Positions 1-8,431 are shown, counted from the first letter of the stretch. The stretch: DNA of 64,000 nucleotides from Planococcus wigleyi (GCF_014836985.1 NZ_JACSPU010000001.1:773755-837754), one strand, 5' to 3'. Program-made: numbers and translations. The notes: generated by a model from the sequence alone, not told the origin.

Positions 1-188
1 TCAATGGCGCATTGAATGCTTCAAACACGTTATCACTGAATGGCGTCCGACCTCTCTTGGACGGACTGTCAGAACTGCGAAGAACCAATAAAAAACTAAT
101 TACGCTCGCACCGGGCGCCAATGACATTGAAGTCAAAGGCGTTGCGGTGGAGCGTATTTTCTTTGATTTTAGATTTTATTATGTATAA
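1..188 (+). CDS. Distal tail protein (Dit-like), C-terminal fragment
   Basis: The gene runs in from the left edge. The reading frame starting at base 3 gives 61 residues and ends in TAA at 186-188. The visible end contains 'ITLAPGANDIEV' followed by an aromatic 'FDFRFYYV' tail, which resembles the C-terminus of siphovirus distal tail proteins that link the tail tube to the tail tip. In most phages of Gram-positive hosts the next gene downstream is the tail-tip (Tal) gene. Here two other genes come first. The assignment rests on the short C-terminal pattern and on the tail genes that follow, so another minor tail protein is possible. Confidence 0.6.
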   Translation, partial: NGALNASNTLSLNGVRPLLDGLSELRRTNKKLITLAPGANDIEVKGVAVERIFFDFRFYYV

Positions 189-205
189 GGATGGTGGTGA
201 GAAAC

Positions 206-2044
206 ATGCAACTTAATCGAACGCCTAGTGCCTTAACCAAGACCGATCGAGATAATTTGAACAAGAACTGGGATTTGATAGAAGAGGAAGTCAATAGAAT
301 TGGCCCTGCTCGCGCACTTGCTGAATTAGCAAAGATTTCAGCAGAGCAAGCACATTCGGGATTAACTGCAGCAAATAAACGGATTGATACCGTAGCTAGC
401 GAGGCAGCAAATATTGCTTATGAGCAAGTGGTAGACGCTTCCAAACTAATTTGGAAAGAACCAGTGGGAGCATTCTCCAATCTTGCTACTGCATATCCGC
501 AACCGCAAATTGGATGGGCAGCACAAACCACCTCAGACGGCGCTGTTTATCGATATGACGGATACACGTGGAAGAAAATTCAGCAAGTTGATGCTGGCCC
601 AGTGAACGCTTTGGATACTCGGCTTACCGTACAGGTGGAAAACACAGGGAAAGAAATTTACAAAAGCAAAGAACGTTTGCGGAATAACTTCACCGTTGCC
701 TCCGAAAAGAAAATACCTGTTGTGACGTTTCTTGATGATGACTCAAGAACGGGAGTTTATACTAGGTTAAAAGAAATCTTCATGAGTAGAGGCGTGCCTT
801 TTTCAATTGCGGCGATCACAGGGCGACTTAATGATGCTCACCATCTTACACCGGAACAAATGCACGAATTGGTGGATTTATTAGGATGCGAGATAATGGG
901 TCATACTTTCACTCACCCTACAGGGAATAACGGACTACAGGAATTCATGAATGACTATTCTCGACTTGAATATGAAATTGGCAACGGTTGTAAGGATGTG
1001 TTAATCGCAAAAGGATTCGATGTTGATGGATTTGTATATCCACAGGGAGGTCATAGTTACGATATTCGGGAAGTGACTAAGAAATACTATTCCTACGCCT
1101 TCGCGGGGGTGGGGATTAACGATACGGATTTAATGGATTCAATGGCGATTAAACGAATTGCGTTCGGCTTTTCTGCTGAGTTTAACCCAACCATTAATGG
1201 AAACAGCGAAAAAAATACATTAGCTTATTATAAGGCTTGCGTAGATTACGCTGTTGCTAATAACGGATGGTTGGTGTTCATGACTCACGTAAACGCGCAC
1301 AGTCTTGAAGAGGATGTAATTTTAGGCCAATTGATTGATTATATTAAATCTATTAATGTGCCTGTTTTAACTGCCAGAGACGGTTACAAAATTCACGGAA
1401 ATAGATATTTCGCTGGAGATGTTGAAACAAACAATTATTTTATCATCAACAAGGACAACAAAGTTTTGAACAGTGAAAGCGGATTGAAAATAACTGAAAT
1501 CCAGTTCAACAGCAAAACTTTGGCGGATCCGATTGACTCGTATGAGAAAGGAAGCATCACCTTCATGCGAGTCACCAATGCTCATGCTTCCGCGAACGGT
1601 TTTCCTTCCGGGGTCGGTGGTTATTTGGTGACGTATAAGATGCACGAATCCAATTCCCTGTATAACCGACAGGAGTATTGGCCATTGACGAATCCAGACA
1701 CATATACCCGGCATCTGAATGGCTCCAACAATACCTGGAGTGAGTTTTTCGTGACGATTAATTCGCGAAACATCGCCGGTTTCAATCCAACAAAGAAGGC
1801 AAGGCTTGCGGTTCCGGCAATTACCGTGCCGCCTAATTCAACCGCAGATATCACTGTACCTCTTGCTGGGATTACAGCCACGAATACGCAAATAAACGTT
1901 AGTCCATCCTGGGGATTGGATCCAGGACTGCTGAGCGATGCGTTGATTATGGCAAACGACCAAGCGACAATCCGCGTACTAAACATCACCAGTACTGAAA
2001 AAACCGTGACTGCTCGGAATTGGGTTTTCACTTATATGACATAA
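206..2044 (+). CDS. Phage receptor-binding/tail protein with NodB-type polysaccharide deacetylase domain
   Basis: A 612-residue protein. ATG 206 is chosen because GGTGGTGAG lies just upstream; an ATG at 191 is only 2 bp from the preceding stop and lacks a ribosome site. Layout seen: helical N-terminus (about 1-80), a beta segment 'PQIGWAAQTTSDGAVYRYDG' common in tail adhesins, then a NodB-like domain (about 170-400) with TFLDDDSR as metal-binding motif 1 and HTFTHP as motif 2. Residues about 415-540 resemble the pyocin-knob type of tail domain, and a beta-rich C-terminus follows. Such domains remove N- or O-acetyl groups from surface polysaccharide. By inference this protein sits on the tail and modifies or grips the host wall polymer during adsorption. 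Its position before rather than after the tail-tip gene is unusual. Confidence 0.75.
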   Translation: MQLNRTPSALTKTDRDNLNKNWDLIEEEVNRIGPARALAELAKISAEQAHSGLTAANKRIDTVASEAANIAYEQVVDASKLIWKEPVGAFSNLATAYPQPQIGWAAQTTSDGAVYRYDGYTWKKIQQVDAGPVNALDTRLTVQVENTGKEIYKSKERLRNNFTVASEKKIPVVTFLDDDSRTGVYTRLKEIFMSRGVPFSIAAITGRLNDAHHLTPEQMHELVDLLGCEIMGHTFTHPTGNNGLQEFMNDYSRLEYEIGNGCKDVLIAKGFDVDGFVYPQGGHSYDIREVTKKYYSYAFAGVGINDTDLMDSMAIKRIAFGFSAEFNPTINGNSEKNTLAYYKACVDYAVANNGWLVFMTHVNAHSLEEDVILGQLIDYIKSINVPVLTARDGYKIHGNRYFAGDVETNNYFIINKDNKVLNSESGLKITEIQFNSKTLADPIDSYEKGSITFMRVTNAHASANGFPSGVGGYLVTYKMHESNSLYNRQEYWPLTNPDTYTRHLNGSNNTWSEFFVTINSRNIAGFNPTKKARLAVPAITVPPNSTADITVPLAGITATNTQINVSPSWGLDPGLLSDALIMANDQATIRVLNITSTEKTVTARNWVFTYMT

Positions 2045-2065
2045 GTTCCAAAACTCAGGAAAACA

Positions 2066-2094
2066 TTGCCTAATACATTATAGATATATATAAT
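2066..2094 (+). promoter_or_regulatory. Sigma-A-type promoter of the O-antigen-polymerase-like moron gene
   Basis: TTGCCT (2066-2071) and TATAAT (2089-2094) are separated by 17 bp in the 86-bp gap between two phage tail-region genes. A housekeeping promoter inside a late tail operon is what is expected of a moron expressed from the lysogen. Confidence 0.6.
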
Positions 2095-2130
2095 TACACG
2101 TATATCTCTATAAGAAGGCTGTGAACATTT

Positions 2131-3336
2131 TTGAAAATAGTATTTGTTTCGTTGTTGCTGGTTTTGTTTTTCTTTAGTTCTTATCGAATGGTCGGAGAAA
2201 ATGTTGCTGTAGGAGCTTATGGCGCCTATGCAACATATCTGTTAATAATAACCGCCCTTCTGCTTTTTAAGGTGAAAAAGGTGGAGTTCAATAAATCATT
2301 GCTGATACTAGCTGGTTTATTCTCTTTTACCGCCATGATGTCTGCTTTTTTTAATTCCGAAATCGGATTATTAGTTCAATCAGTCATCTTCTTCTGCTTG
2401 TTTTTATCAACAACTGTATTGCTTCAAACCTATTTTAAGGGGACTCTCGGTAAGATGATTGTGCTTACACTTGTAATCGCGCATGTTCCATTAGTTTTAA
2501 TACCTTTATTGACAGGTGGAATGGTGATGTTTCCATACAGAGGGATTTTCGATAACCCCAATTCTTTCGGAATGGTTACTGCTACTGTTTTTTCTGTTTT
2601 GCTAGGTGCTTTGCTATCGAAAATTGATAGAGTTGTATTCTATAAAGAAAAACCTTCTAAGTTAAATATACTCATCTTTTTCGCTTTGGCGGTATCTAGT
2701 TTTTCATTAATTGTTATCTCTGCAAGCAGAACGAGTTTCACAACTGCGATAATATCTACTTTCGCAGGGTTGGCAGTTATGTTTTTGTTTTCTATAAAAC
2801 ATAGAAGAGTTCTAAAAATGACTTACAAGTTGGTTCTCAGCTTACCTTTCGTAGCTGTTTTTTATTTCTTGATAAACAAAGTAATACCAGTAAACCTTTA
2901 TGTTCAAGCTGTTATTTTCAGCAAGTTCGAACGAAAAAGTGGAGATTTGTTAGATGGAAGAACTAGGGTGTGGATAGAAACAATTAGAGATGCCAATCCA
3001 TTTGGTCACGGTGAACAATACTTTGAAAGGCAAATAGGCTTAGGTGCTCACAATACTTTCATCTATATCATTGGAGTCTATGGTTGGATTCCCTCTATTT
3101 TATTCATTTCTTTCTTTATTGCGGCTTTGTATTATTGTATACGTTTCGTATTAAATTCTGATTATGAATATAAATATCTGCCGTTAATAACATTGATAAC
3201 GTTCTTAGGGTTATCGATGGCAGAAAATCAAATGTTTAAAATAGCGATGATCGTGGCTTTTGCCTGTTTAGGGCTTGCAGCTAACAACAAAAAAATAATT
3301 TTAACTAAGAGTGCTAAGGACCATACTGTCCGGTAA
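2131..3336 (+). CDS. O-antigen polymerase/ligase-like membrane protein (prophage moron)
   Basis: A 401-residue polytopic membrane protein with roughly ten hydrophobic segments. Family-like patterns in order are 'FDNPNSFG', 'ISASRTS', 'DGRTRVW', a periplasmic-type 'GLGAHNTFIYIIGVYGW' and a final membrane block. These fit the O-antigen ligase/Wzy polymerase superfamily, which transfers or polymerises lipid-linked glycans outside the membrane. The TTG start at 2131 is uncertain because AGAAGG is 12 bp away. The gene lies between the tail adhesin and the tail-tip gene, has its own promoter and terminator, and looks visibly more AT-rich than its neighbours. By inference it is a lysogenic-conversion gene that alters a host surface polymer. 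The substrate is unknown. Confidence 0.7.
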   Translation: MKIVFVSLLLVLFFFSSYRMVGENVAVGAYGAYATYLLIITALLLFKVKKVEFNKSLLILAGLFSFTAMMSAFFNSEIGLLVQSVIFFCLFLSTTVLLQTYFKGTLGKMIVLTLVIAHVPLVLIPLLTGGMVMFPYRGIFDNPNSFGMVTATVFSVLLGALLSKIDRVVFYKEKPSKLNILIFFALAVSSFSLIVISASRTSFTTAIISTFAGLAVMFLFSIKHRRVLKMTYKLVLSLPFVAVFYFLINKVIPVNLYVQAVIFSKFERKSGDLLDGRTRVWIETIRDANPFGHGEQYFERQIGLGAHNTFIYIIGVYGWIPSILFISFFIAALYYCIRFVLNSDYEYKYLPLITLITFLGLSMAENQMFKIAMIVAFACLGLAANNKKIILTKSAKDHTVR

Positions 3337-3360
3337 CAAAAGCTAAATAACCAAACCAAA

Positions 3361-3386
3361 GAGTGTCCAATCGGGCGCTCTTTTTT
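3361..3386 (+). terminator. Intrinsic terminator closing the moron unit
   Basis: GAGTGTCC (3361-3368), loop AATC, then GGGCGCTC (3373-3380) forms an 8-bp stem with two G-U pairs, followed by six T. It lies between the polymerase-like gene and the tail-tip gene. Confidence 0.65.
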
Positions 3387-3410
3387 CTATGCAGAAAAAG
3401 AGGTGAAAAC

Positions 3411-5693
3411 ATGCTGTCAGTCCGGAATCTAGCAGGACAGGAAGAATTATTAACCGACTTTAAAGCGCTTAACCGGAGTAAGAAAGTCAATGGAGAGAAG
3501 ATGCTTACGCTTTCTGCATTCCCAACAGAAAATAACGTTCATGCTTATCCGTTGATAGAGGAAGAATCAATCATCACCTTCAAAGACGAGGAATACGTCA
3601 TCAAAAAGTATGGCGGACGTAGCATAGGCAATACGTTCATGAAGCAGGTAGACGCTATCCATAAATTCTTTCCGGACATGATGGACAACCGGCAGCGGAA
3701 AGTTCATAACGGATCCATGACGTTTGCAGCTGCCTGTCAGTTTGTCTTTGAAGACTCAGGCTATACCTTCGCAATCATCGACACCTTTAATGCTAAGGAG
3801 TTCGAAAACTTCGGTGGCAACAATCGACTGGCTTTGCTGCAGACGCTTCTAGATCGCTTCCAAGCAGAAATGGAGATTGTCGGGAAACAAGTTCGATTCA
3901 AGAAGAAAATCGGCGTGGATACAGACTTCCAGTTCCGTTATGGCCATAACATCAAAACATTCAGTCGGGATGTTGATACGTCCAATCTATCCACCTATAT
4001 TAAAGGATACGGGAAGAAGAAAGAAGAAACCGACGTCATCAGCGGCGTCAGTATTCCTTATGGCAGCCGCGCTGGAACATACTTCACAGAACCCGGATTA
4101 AATGTCCTGGCAACAAATAAGGAAGGCGCCATTTTCAGATTTTCCTTCACAGGTACTGGATTTGATTTTGATGCCATATTGACCAAGCTTGGGGGCGTAT
4201 GGGAGTTTTCTATTGATGGCTCTCAAGCCGTTAAGGTTTCGACCTATAAAGATCTATCACGCGAAGACAAGGTGATGCCGGTCATTCGTGGTCTTGAGCA
4301 TAAACTGCATAACGTGGTGGCCACATTTGTGGGGGCTGATACGAAGAATCCTTATACGAAAGGAAAAGGAGCTCCGGCGCCGATTGCTTACCTGAAGAGC
4401 GGGAACATCATCAAGCTCTATCGGGAACTGGTAGGGGACGAGCAGTATATGGCCGTTGCTGAATACACCAGTCCCAACGCAGAGCTTTACGGGATACGGG
4501 ATGCAGGTGACTTTGAGGATGAACGATTTACTACTAACGCAACCTTATTAGCCGAGATTAAGAAGCAGCTGCAGGACACGCCAGAGCTTTCTTACACCAT
4601 TGACTTTGTGGATTTACGAGCTGCCGGTTATCCTAATCCGTCACCGAATGAAGGGGACCGAGTCTTCACCATTTATGAGCCGATGGATGATTTGGAAGTT
4701 GAGACTCGCTTGATGGAAGTGAACGAGGAATTTGTTCCCGATTGGGATACGCCAGGGGAAGTAAAGCCGATCCGCAGCAAAGTGACATTGGCCAACTACA
4801 CCAAGACGTTCTCCGGCACTATGTACAGCAACGTCCAGAAGACGCTCAAGGGAATCGTGAACGATGATGGCATCATCAAATACAACGTCTTGGACGAAGC
4901 AGTCCGCTTGGCTACGGAGGCGATTAAGTCTGCTCAGACTGAGTTGGAATTCATCAATGGCATCACAGGCCGCGATAAGGAAGACCCTAATCTTCTTACT
5001 CGTTTCACCAGTCGAGGTGTGGGTGTTTCCAGTGATGGAGGAAATACGTTCCCTGATGCCATTACAGGGCTTGGTGTAAATACAACCCTATTGACTGCCG
5101 GAGCCATTCACACGAATAACATCGCCATTATCGGAGACAGTTTATTCTTCTGGGATGGTAGTGGGTTCCATTGTATCGATCCGAACGATTTGAATAAGTA
5201 CGTGAAAATTACGGGTGGCCATGTTGACATCAAACGAGGTGCGCTAACGGTGGAACGGCCCGATGGATACAAAATAATCAATAACGGCATGAGCGTATAT
5301 GACGTTAATATCCAATCAGCTACACCGGCATTTAAAAGCGGGTCTGTTGGGATTGAAGGCTATTATCTGAGAACTGCTATGGAGTCTCCGCAGGATTGCG
5401 ATTTCTACACGTATGAACACAAGGCGCGCTATTTAAAGGTACGGGTAAATTTAGTCGCCACTGCCGGCGGAACTGCAACTGTCTCGATTGAAAAAGGATC
5501 TTATGCTCTCGGGAATATTGAGGTGCTCGCGAGTTATTCAACACAAAGTGACAATAGAGAGACCTCGCATACTTTCACCGTCGATTTAGGCGTTCCTCAA
5601 GGTGGTGAGGGAAGTTTTTATATTCGCTTAAAAACATCAAACAGCGCTTATCCGGCACTGGTCCGGGTGAGTAGAATGTGGCTGGAGGGCTGA
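3411..5693 (+). CDS. Phage tail-tip / tail-associated endopeptidase-family protein (Tal-like)
   Basis: A 760-residue protein. ATG 3411 follows AGAGGTGAAAAC; an upstream GTG at 3363 sits inside the terminator hairpin and is rejected. The first ~220 residues resemble the prophage tail (Tal/gp18-like) hub domain that caps the tail tube. A beta-sandwich-like insertion of about 100 residues follows ('RFSFTGTGFDFDA' to 'NVVATFVG'), like carbohydrate-binding inserts in tail proteins. The hub fold resumes, and the C-terminus (about 500-760) includes 'LLTAGAIHTNNIAIIGD', a segment typical of baseplate proteins, plus a beta-rich tip. The protein probably organises the tail tip and touches the wall. No peptidase catalytic set was identified by eye. 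Confidence 0.75.
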   Translation: MLSVRNLAGQEELLTDFKALNRSKKVNGEKMLTLSAFPTENNVHAYPLIEEESIITFKDEEYVIKKYGGRSIGNTFMKQVDAIHKFFPDMMDNRQRKVHNGSMTFAAACQFVFEDSGYTFAIIDTFNAKEFENFGGNNRLALLQTLLDRFQAEMEIVGKQVRFKKKIGVDTDFQFRYGHNIKTFSRDVDTSNLSTYIKGYGKKKEETDVISGVSIPYGSRAGTYFTEPGLNVLATNKEGAIFRFSFTGTGFDFDAILTKLGGVWEFSIDGSQAVKVSTYKDLSREDKVMPVIRGLEHKLHNVVATFVGADTKNPYTKGKGAPAPIAYLKSGNIIKLYRELVGDEQYMAVAEYTSPNAELYGIRDAGDFEDERFTTNATLLAEIKKQLQDTPELSYTIDFVDLRAAGYPNPSPNEGDRVFTIYEPMDDLEVETRLMEVNEEFVPDWDTPGEVKPIRSKVTLANYTKTFSGTMYSNVQKTLKGIVNDDGIIKYNVLDEAVRLATEAIKSAQTELEFINGITGRDKEDPNLLTRFTSRGVGVSSDGGNTFPDAITGLGVNTTLLTAGAIHTNNIAIIGDSLFFWDGSGFHCIDPNDLNKYVKITGGHVDIKRGALTVERPDGYKIINNGMSVYDVNIQSATPAFKSGSVGIEGYYLRTAMESPQDCDFYTYEHKARYLKVRVNLVATAGGTATVSIEKGSYALGNIEVLASYSTQSDNRETSHTFTVDLGVPQGGEGSFYIRLKTSNSAYPALVRVSRMWLEG

Positions 5694-5697
5694 GAAT

Positions 5698-5928
5698 ATG
5701 GAGACGGAAGATTGGCAGATTTATTTAAACGTAAATGAAACCGGCAATGTGGTTGATGCCGAGTATGGGGAGAAAATTATTCCTGCGATTGAGTATCATT
5801 ATTTCTTTTTAAGAAGTGAAGAGGTCGCGGCAAACATTTTTGATTACCGAGTAGAGATTGTAGGGAATATCCCGACATTGGTTAAGAAAATACCAGAGAC
5901 CATAGAGGAAGAAATCAGCGCTGAATAG
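5698..5928 (+). CDS. Small phage tail-region protein of unknown function
   Basis: A 76-residue acidic protein starting 4 bp after the tail-tip gene, with GGAGGG (5685-5690) at suitable spacing before ATG 5698. It begins 'METEDWQIYLN' and ends in a Glu-rich tail. No catalytic motif or membrane segment is visible. Genes of this size between the tail tip and the holin module are common in Bacillales prophages (XkdX and XkdW neighbourhood) and are usually annotated as hypothetical tail or baseplate accessory proteins. Its translation is probably coupled to the tail-tip gene. The assignment is by position only. Confidence 0.6.
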   Translation: METEDWQIYLNVNETGNVVDAEYGEKIIPAIEYHYFFLRSEEVAANIFDYRVEIVGNIPTLVKKIPETIEEEISAE

Positions 5929-5993
5929 GCGTTTTTTATTTTGGAGAAAAACAGAGAGAAAGGGGGATTGGGATGCCAGGAGGGGATGGATCC

Positions 5994-6419
5994 ATGTTTA
6001 AAACAGTTGAGGAACACGGGCTTTTAATTAATGAAAATATCTTACCCCGTTTAGAGAAAGTGGAAAACATTCAAAATGAGACCAAAAGTGAACTAAAAGA
6101 TGTGAAAACAGAGATTCAAGGAGTGAAGACGGAAGTAACCGCTGTTCGTAATGCACAGAGCAGCATGGAGCTCACCGTTCTAAAAGACGGACAACACACC
6201 AGGGATCTTCTGAATCAATTTGTAAACCATTATTTTGCCACGGATGGCAAGGTCCTGGAGAGCCAAGAGAAGATGATGGAGAGCAAGGAAAAAGTAACCT
6301 TACGCAAATTAAGTAAGAGCGAAAAGATATCGATCGCTTTTATCGGCATGTTAAGTGGCGGCGGGTTAGTAGCTGTTTCACCAGTAATTATTCACTTTTT
6401 AGATGCTGTATATAAATAA
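5994..6419 (+). CDS. XhlA-like hemolysin/holin-associated protein
   Basis: A 141-residue protein. ATG 5994 is preferred over ATG 5973 because AGGAGGGG (5978-5985) precedes it by 8 bp. The N-terminal ~100 residues form a long charged coiled-coil with heptad spacing ('LPRLEKVENIQNETKSEL' and on), followed by one hydrophobic segment near the C-terminus ('ISIAFIGMLSGGGLVAVSP'). This layout matches XhlA-type proteins that sit at the membrane next to a holin and help release the endolysin. It lies directly before the holin and endolysin, completing a three-gene lysis cassette. A baseplate role for the coiled-coil cannot be excluded. Confidence 0.65.
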   Translation: MFKTVEEHGLLINENILPRLEKVENIQNETKSELKDVKTEIQGVKTEVTAVRNAQSSMELTVLKDGQHTRDLLNQFVNHYFATDGKVLESQEKMMESKEKVTLRKLSKSEKISIAFIGMLSGGGLVAVSPVIIHFLDAVYK

Positions 6420-6433
6420 AAGGAGGAATTACA

Positions 6434-6700
6434 TTGAACATCAACTGGAAAGTACGATTTCAACATGGGCCATTCTTAGTGGCTCTTTTTTCATTGGTTT
6501 TGATTTTAGCGCAACAAGTGGCAGCTGCATTTGGATACGGAATCACAGAAGCATTTTCGGAACAAGCCACAGGGATTTTTAACACCGTATTAAGCATCCT
6601 TGTATTGCTGGGTGTAGTATCTGATCCAGTGACTGAAGGATTTTCTGATTCAAAACAAGCTTTAGGTTACGACGAACCTAAGAAAGCGGGGCGTAAATAA
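6434..6700 (+). CDS. Phage holin (phi-LC3-like)
   Basis: An 88-residue protein with TTG start 7 bp after AGGAGG (6421-6426). It begins 'MNINWKVRFQHGPFLVALF', a pattern typical of the phi-LC3/holin_1 family, and has two membrane segments (about 13-33 and 49-63) and a short basic tail. Holins form timed holes in the cytoplasmic membrane that let the endolysin reach the wall. The stop codon overlaps the ATG of the endolysin by one base (TAATG), so the two are translationally coupled. Confidence 0.85.
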   Translation: MNINWKVRFQHGPFLVALFSLVLILAQQVAAAFGYGITEAFSEQATGIFNTVLSILVLLGVVSDPVTEGFSDSKQALGYDEPKKAGRK

Positions 6701-7800
6701 TGGCAGTAAATAAAACCGTATTCCTAAAAGCTCAAAAGGTTCTAATCGCCATCGACTGGGGACACGGACCGGGAACGCCAGGGAAAGAAACGCCATACAT
6801 TCAATCTCTGGGCCGCAAGATCCAGGAAGAAGAGTTTAATATCCCGGCAGCCAAAGCATTAGCAGCTGCATTGCAGGCACAAGGCTTCAAGACGATGTTC
6901 ACTGCAGATGAAAGCTATGACACGCCACTGGCCACACGGGTTAAGCGAGCGAACGCTGCTGGTGCAGATATCTTTATTTCCATTCACTTTAATGCCATGG
7001 GCCATACATTTGGCTATTCAACAGCGAAAGGCTTCTCAGCTCACATTCAGCAGGGCATGAGCAAGACCAGCAGCGCTTATAAACTCGCTTCGCTAATGGT
7101 GCAGGAGTTGGCTGCAGGTACGCCGCAAGTCAATCGTGGGGTAGTTTTCCAGCCACTTTACGTGACGCGCTGGACGAACATGCCAGCAGTTTTGGTGGAG
7201 CTTGGGTTTATGGATGATCCATTCGAAGCGGGGTTAATGCTGCAGAAATCGTTCCATCAAGAAGTGGCGATGGAGCTGACAAAAGCCGTGAACCGTTATA
7301 CGGGCCTTCCATACAGTGGTGGCGCCGTCCAAGCCGCCAAGCCTGTTGCACGGGAATATTTGATGTTGGACGATCAAGGCGCTGGCGTTCGTGCCATGCA
7401 GGACTATTACAAAAAGGCCGGTTATAAGATTACAGTCGACAGTATTTTTGGGAAAGATACGAAAGCGGTCGTTGTAGCATTCCAAACTAAGTACGGCCTG
7501 AAACCGGATGGCGTTCACGGCACCGCAACTGCTGCAAAACTGGCCGAAGTGATTGCGACTTTAGGAAATCCGAAGCCGAAACCAGTAGTAACGCCAGCTA
7601 AACCAAACCCAGTTACAAAACCAAAGGAGGAAAAACCAATGGCAAAATCAAACGAACCATCGAAATGGGCTAAAGAAACTATCGACAAGGCTAAAGAAAT
7701 CGGTGTAACAGACGGCACGAATTTACATGGTACGCCGACACGAGAAGAAACAATCGTTATCGCCATGCGAGCTGCAGGATTGGCGCCGCGTTTAAAGTAA
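6700..7800 (+). CDS. Phage endolysin, N-acetylmuramoyl-L-alanine amidase
   Basis: A 366-residue, three-part protein. Residues about 10-205 are an Amidase_3 domain that hydrolyses the amide bond between MurNAc and the stem peptide. Zinc/catalytic candidates are His in 'DWGHG', Glu in 'EEEFN', His in 'SIHFNA' and Glu in 'VELGFMDD'. Residues about 220-285 are a PG_binding_1 repeat ('GAGVRAMQDYYKKAGY', 'GLKPDGVHGTATAAKL'). A Pro/Lys-rich linker leads to a C-terminal module of about 50 residues ('WAKETIDKAKEIGVTDG') of the wall-binding type seen at the end of phage lysins. An in-frame ribosome site and ATG precede this last module. Confidence 0.92.
   Translation: MAVNKTVFLKAQKVLIAIDWGHGPGTPGKETPYIQSLGRKIQEEEFNIPAAKALAAALQAQGFKTMFTADESYDTPLATRVKRANAAGADIFISIHFNAMGHTFGYSTAKGFSAHIQQGMSKTSSAYKLASLMVQELAAGTPQVNRGVVFQPLYVTRWTNMPAVLVELGFMDDPFEAGLMLQKSFHQEVAMELTKAVNRYTGLPYSGGAVQAAKPVAREYLMLDDQGAGVRAMQDYYKKAGYKITVDSIFGKDTKAVVVAFQTKYGLKPDGVHGTATAAKLAEVIATLGNPKPKPVVTPAKPNPVTKPKEEKPMAKSNEPSKWAKETIDKAKEIGVTDGTNLHGTPTREETIVIAMRAAGLAPRLK
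7639..7800 (+). CDS. Candidate internally initiated cell-wall-binding subunit of the endolysin
   Basis: Within the endolysin gene, AAAGGAGG (7623-7630) lies 8 bp before an in-frame ATG at 7639. Initiation there would give a 53-residue protein starting 'MAKSNEPSKWAKETIDK' and equal to the C-terminal binding module. The start falls exactly at the linker/domain boundary. Several phage endolysins are known to make an extra copy of their binding domain in this way, and it assembles with the full-length enzyme. That this one does so is inference from a near-ideal ribosome site. Confidence 0.55.
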   Translation: MAKSNEPSKWAKETIDKAKEIGVTDGTNLHGTPTREETIVIAMRAAGLAPRLK

Positions 7801-7856
7801 GAGTAGAATAAAGATCGAATAAGAGTGAGATACTAAATAGTATTAATTCAGAAGAA

Positions 7857-7897
7857 AGCCTAATGACTGCCGGGAGTCGGTCATTAGGCTTTTTTTA
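7857..7897 (+). terminator. Terminator after the lysis cassette
   Basis: AGCCTAATGAC (7857-7867) pairs perfectly with GTCATTAGGCT (7880-7890), an 11-bp stem, followed by seven T. It ends the late operon after the endolysin. Confidence 0.9.
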
Positions 7898-7986
7898 TTT
7901 TTCAAATCTAGTAGAAATTTATCTGATTAGATAGTAAAATTAGTGGAGTTCATAATACTGAGTAGCAATACATAATGACTATAGAC

Positions 7987-8015
7987 TTGACATGCAGAGT
8001 GAAACTCTTCATTCA
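7987..8015 (+). promoter_or_regulatory. Possible promoter with small inverted repeat upstream of the membrane-protein gene
   Basis: TTGACA (7987-7992) is a perfect -35. The best -10 at 17 bp spacing, CATTCA (8010-8015), is poor. A small inverted repeat AGAGT-GAA-ACTCT (7996-8008) lies in the spacer and could be an operator. The call is weak. Confidence 0.35.
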
Positions 8016-8038
8016 TTTATTTTAAGGGGGGATTTGAT

Positions 8039-8431
8039 ATGGATAAATACGATGTTACAAAAGCGGTTGAGCGAGGTATTCGGAATGCGAGAGATAAGGA
8101 AGAACGTGAACCTTTAACTTGGAATTTCATGTCAGGTGTTTGTTATCTTGGATCCTCAATTATCATCGGTATTGTCTATCAATCATGGCTGGCTTTTTTC
8201 GTTTTAGCAGCACTCGGGTTTGTTAGTACAATCTTTTTACCGTATATTGTAACTGTGATTTTCGCGGGAGTGAATGCTCACATCTTTTATATCTTCTTCA
8301 GTTGGGTAAATGCTGATAAACAAATCTCTACAGAGCTTTTTTGGGCAAGCATCGGAGCTTTCGTTGTATTCTTAGTTCTTGGTCTTGCTTTTACTAGGTC
8401 TTTAAGAAAAGGAAAAGTAAATAGTTTCTAA
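8039..8431 (+). CDS. Membrane protein of unknown function in prophage accessory region
   Basis: A 130-residue protein with AAGGGGGG before ATG 8039. The N-terminus is charged ('MDKYDVTKAVERGIRNARDKEERE'), then three to four hydrophobic segments follow (about 32-50, 52-75, 78-90 and 102-122) with a basic tail 'RSLRKGKVNSF'. No family is recognised. It lies downstream of the late-operon terminator and has its own possible promoter, the usual place for lysogenic-conversion or superinfection-exclusion genes. Any such role is inference. Confidence 0.6.
   Translation: MDKYDVTKAVERGIRNARDKEEREPLTWNFMSGVCYLGSSIIIGIVYQSWLAFFVLAALGFVSTIFLPYIVTVIFAGVNAHIFYIFFSWVNADKQISTELFWASIGAFVVFLVLGLAFTRSLRKGKVNSF

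Noticed and set aside
3363..3410. Upstream GTG start for the tail-tip gene
   Set aside because: The GTG lies inside a terminator hairpin; ATG 3411 has a good AGAGGTG site.
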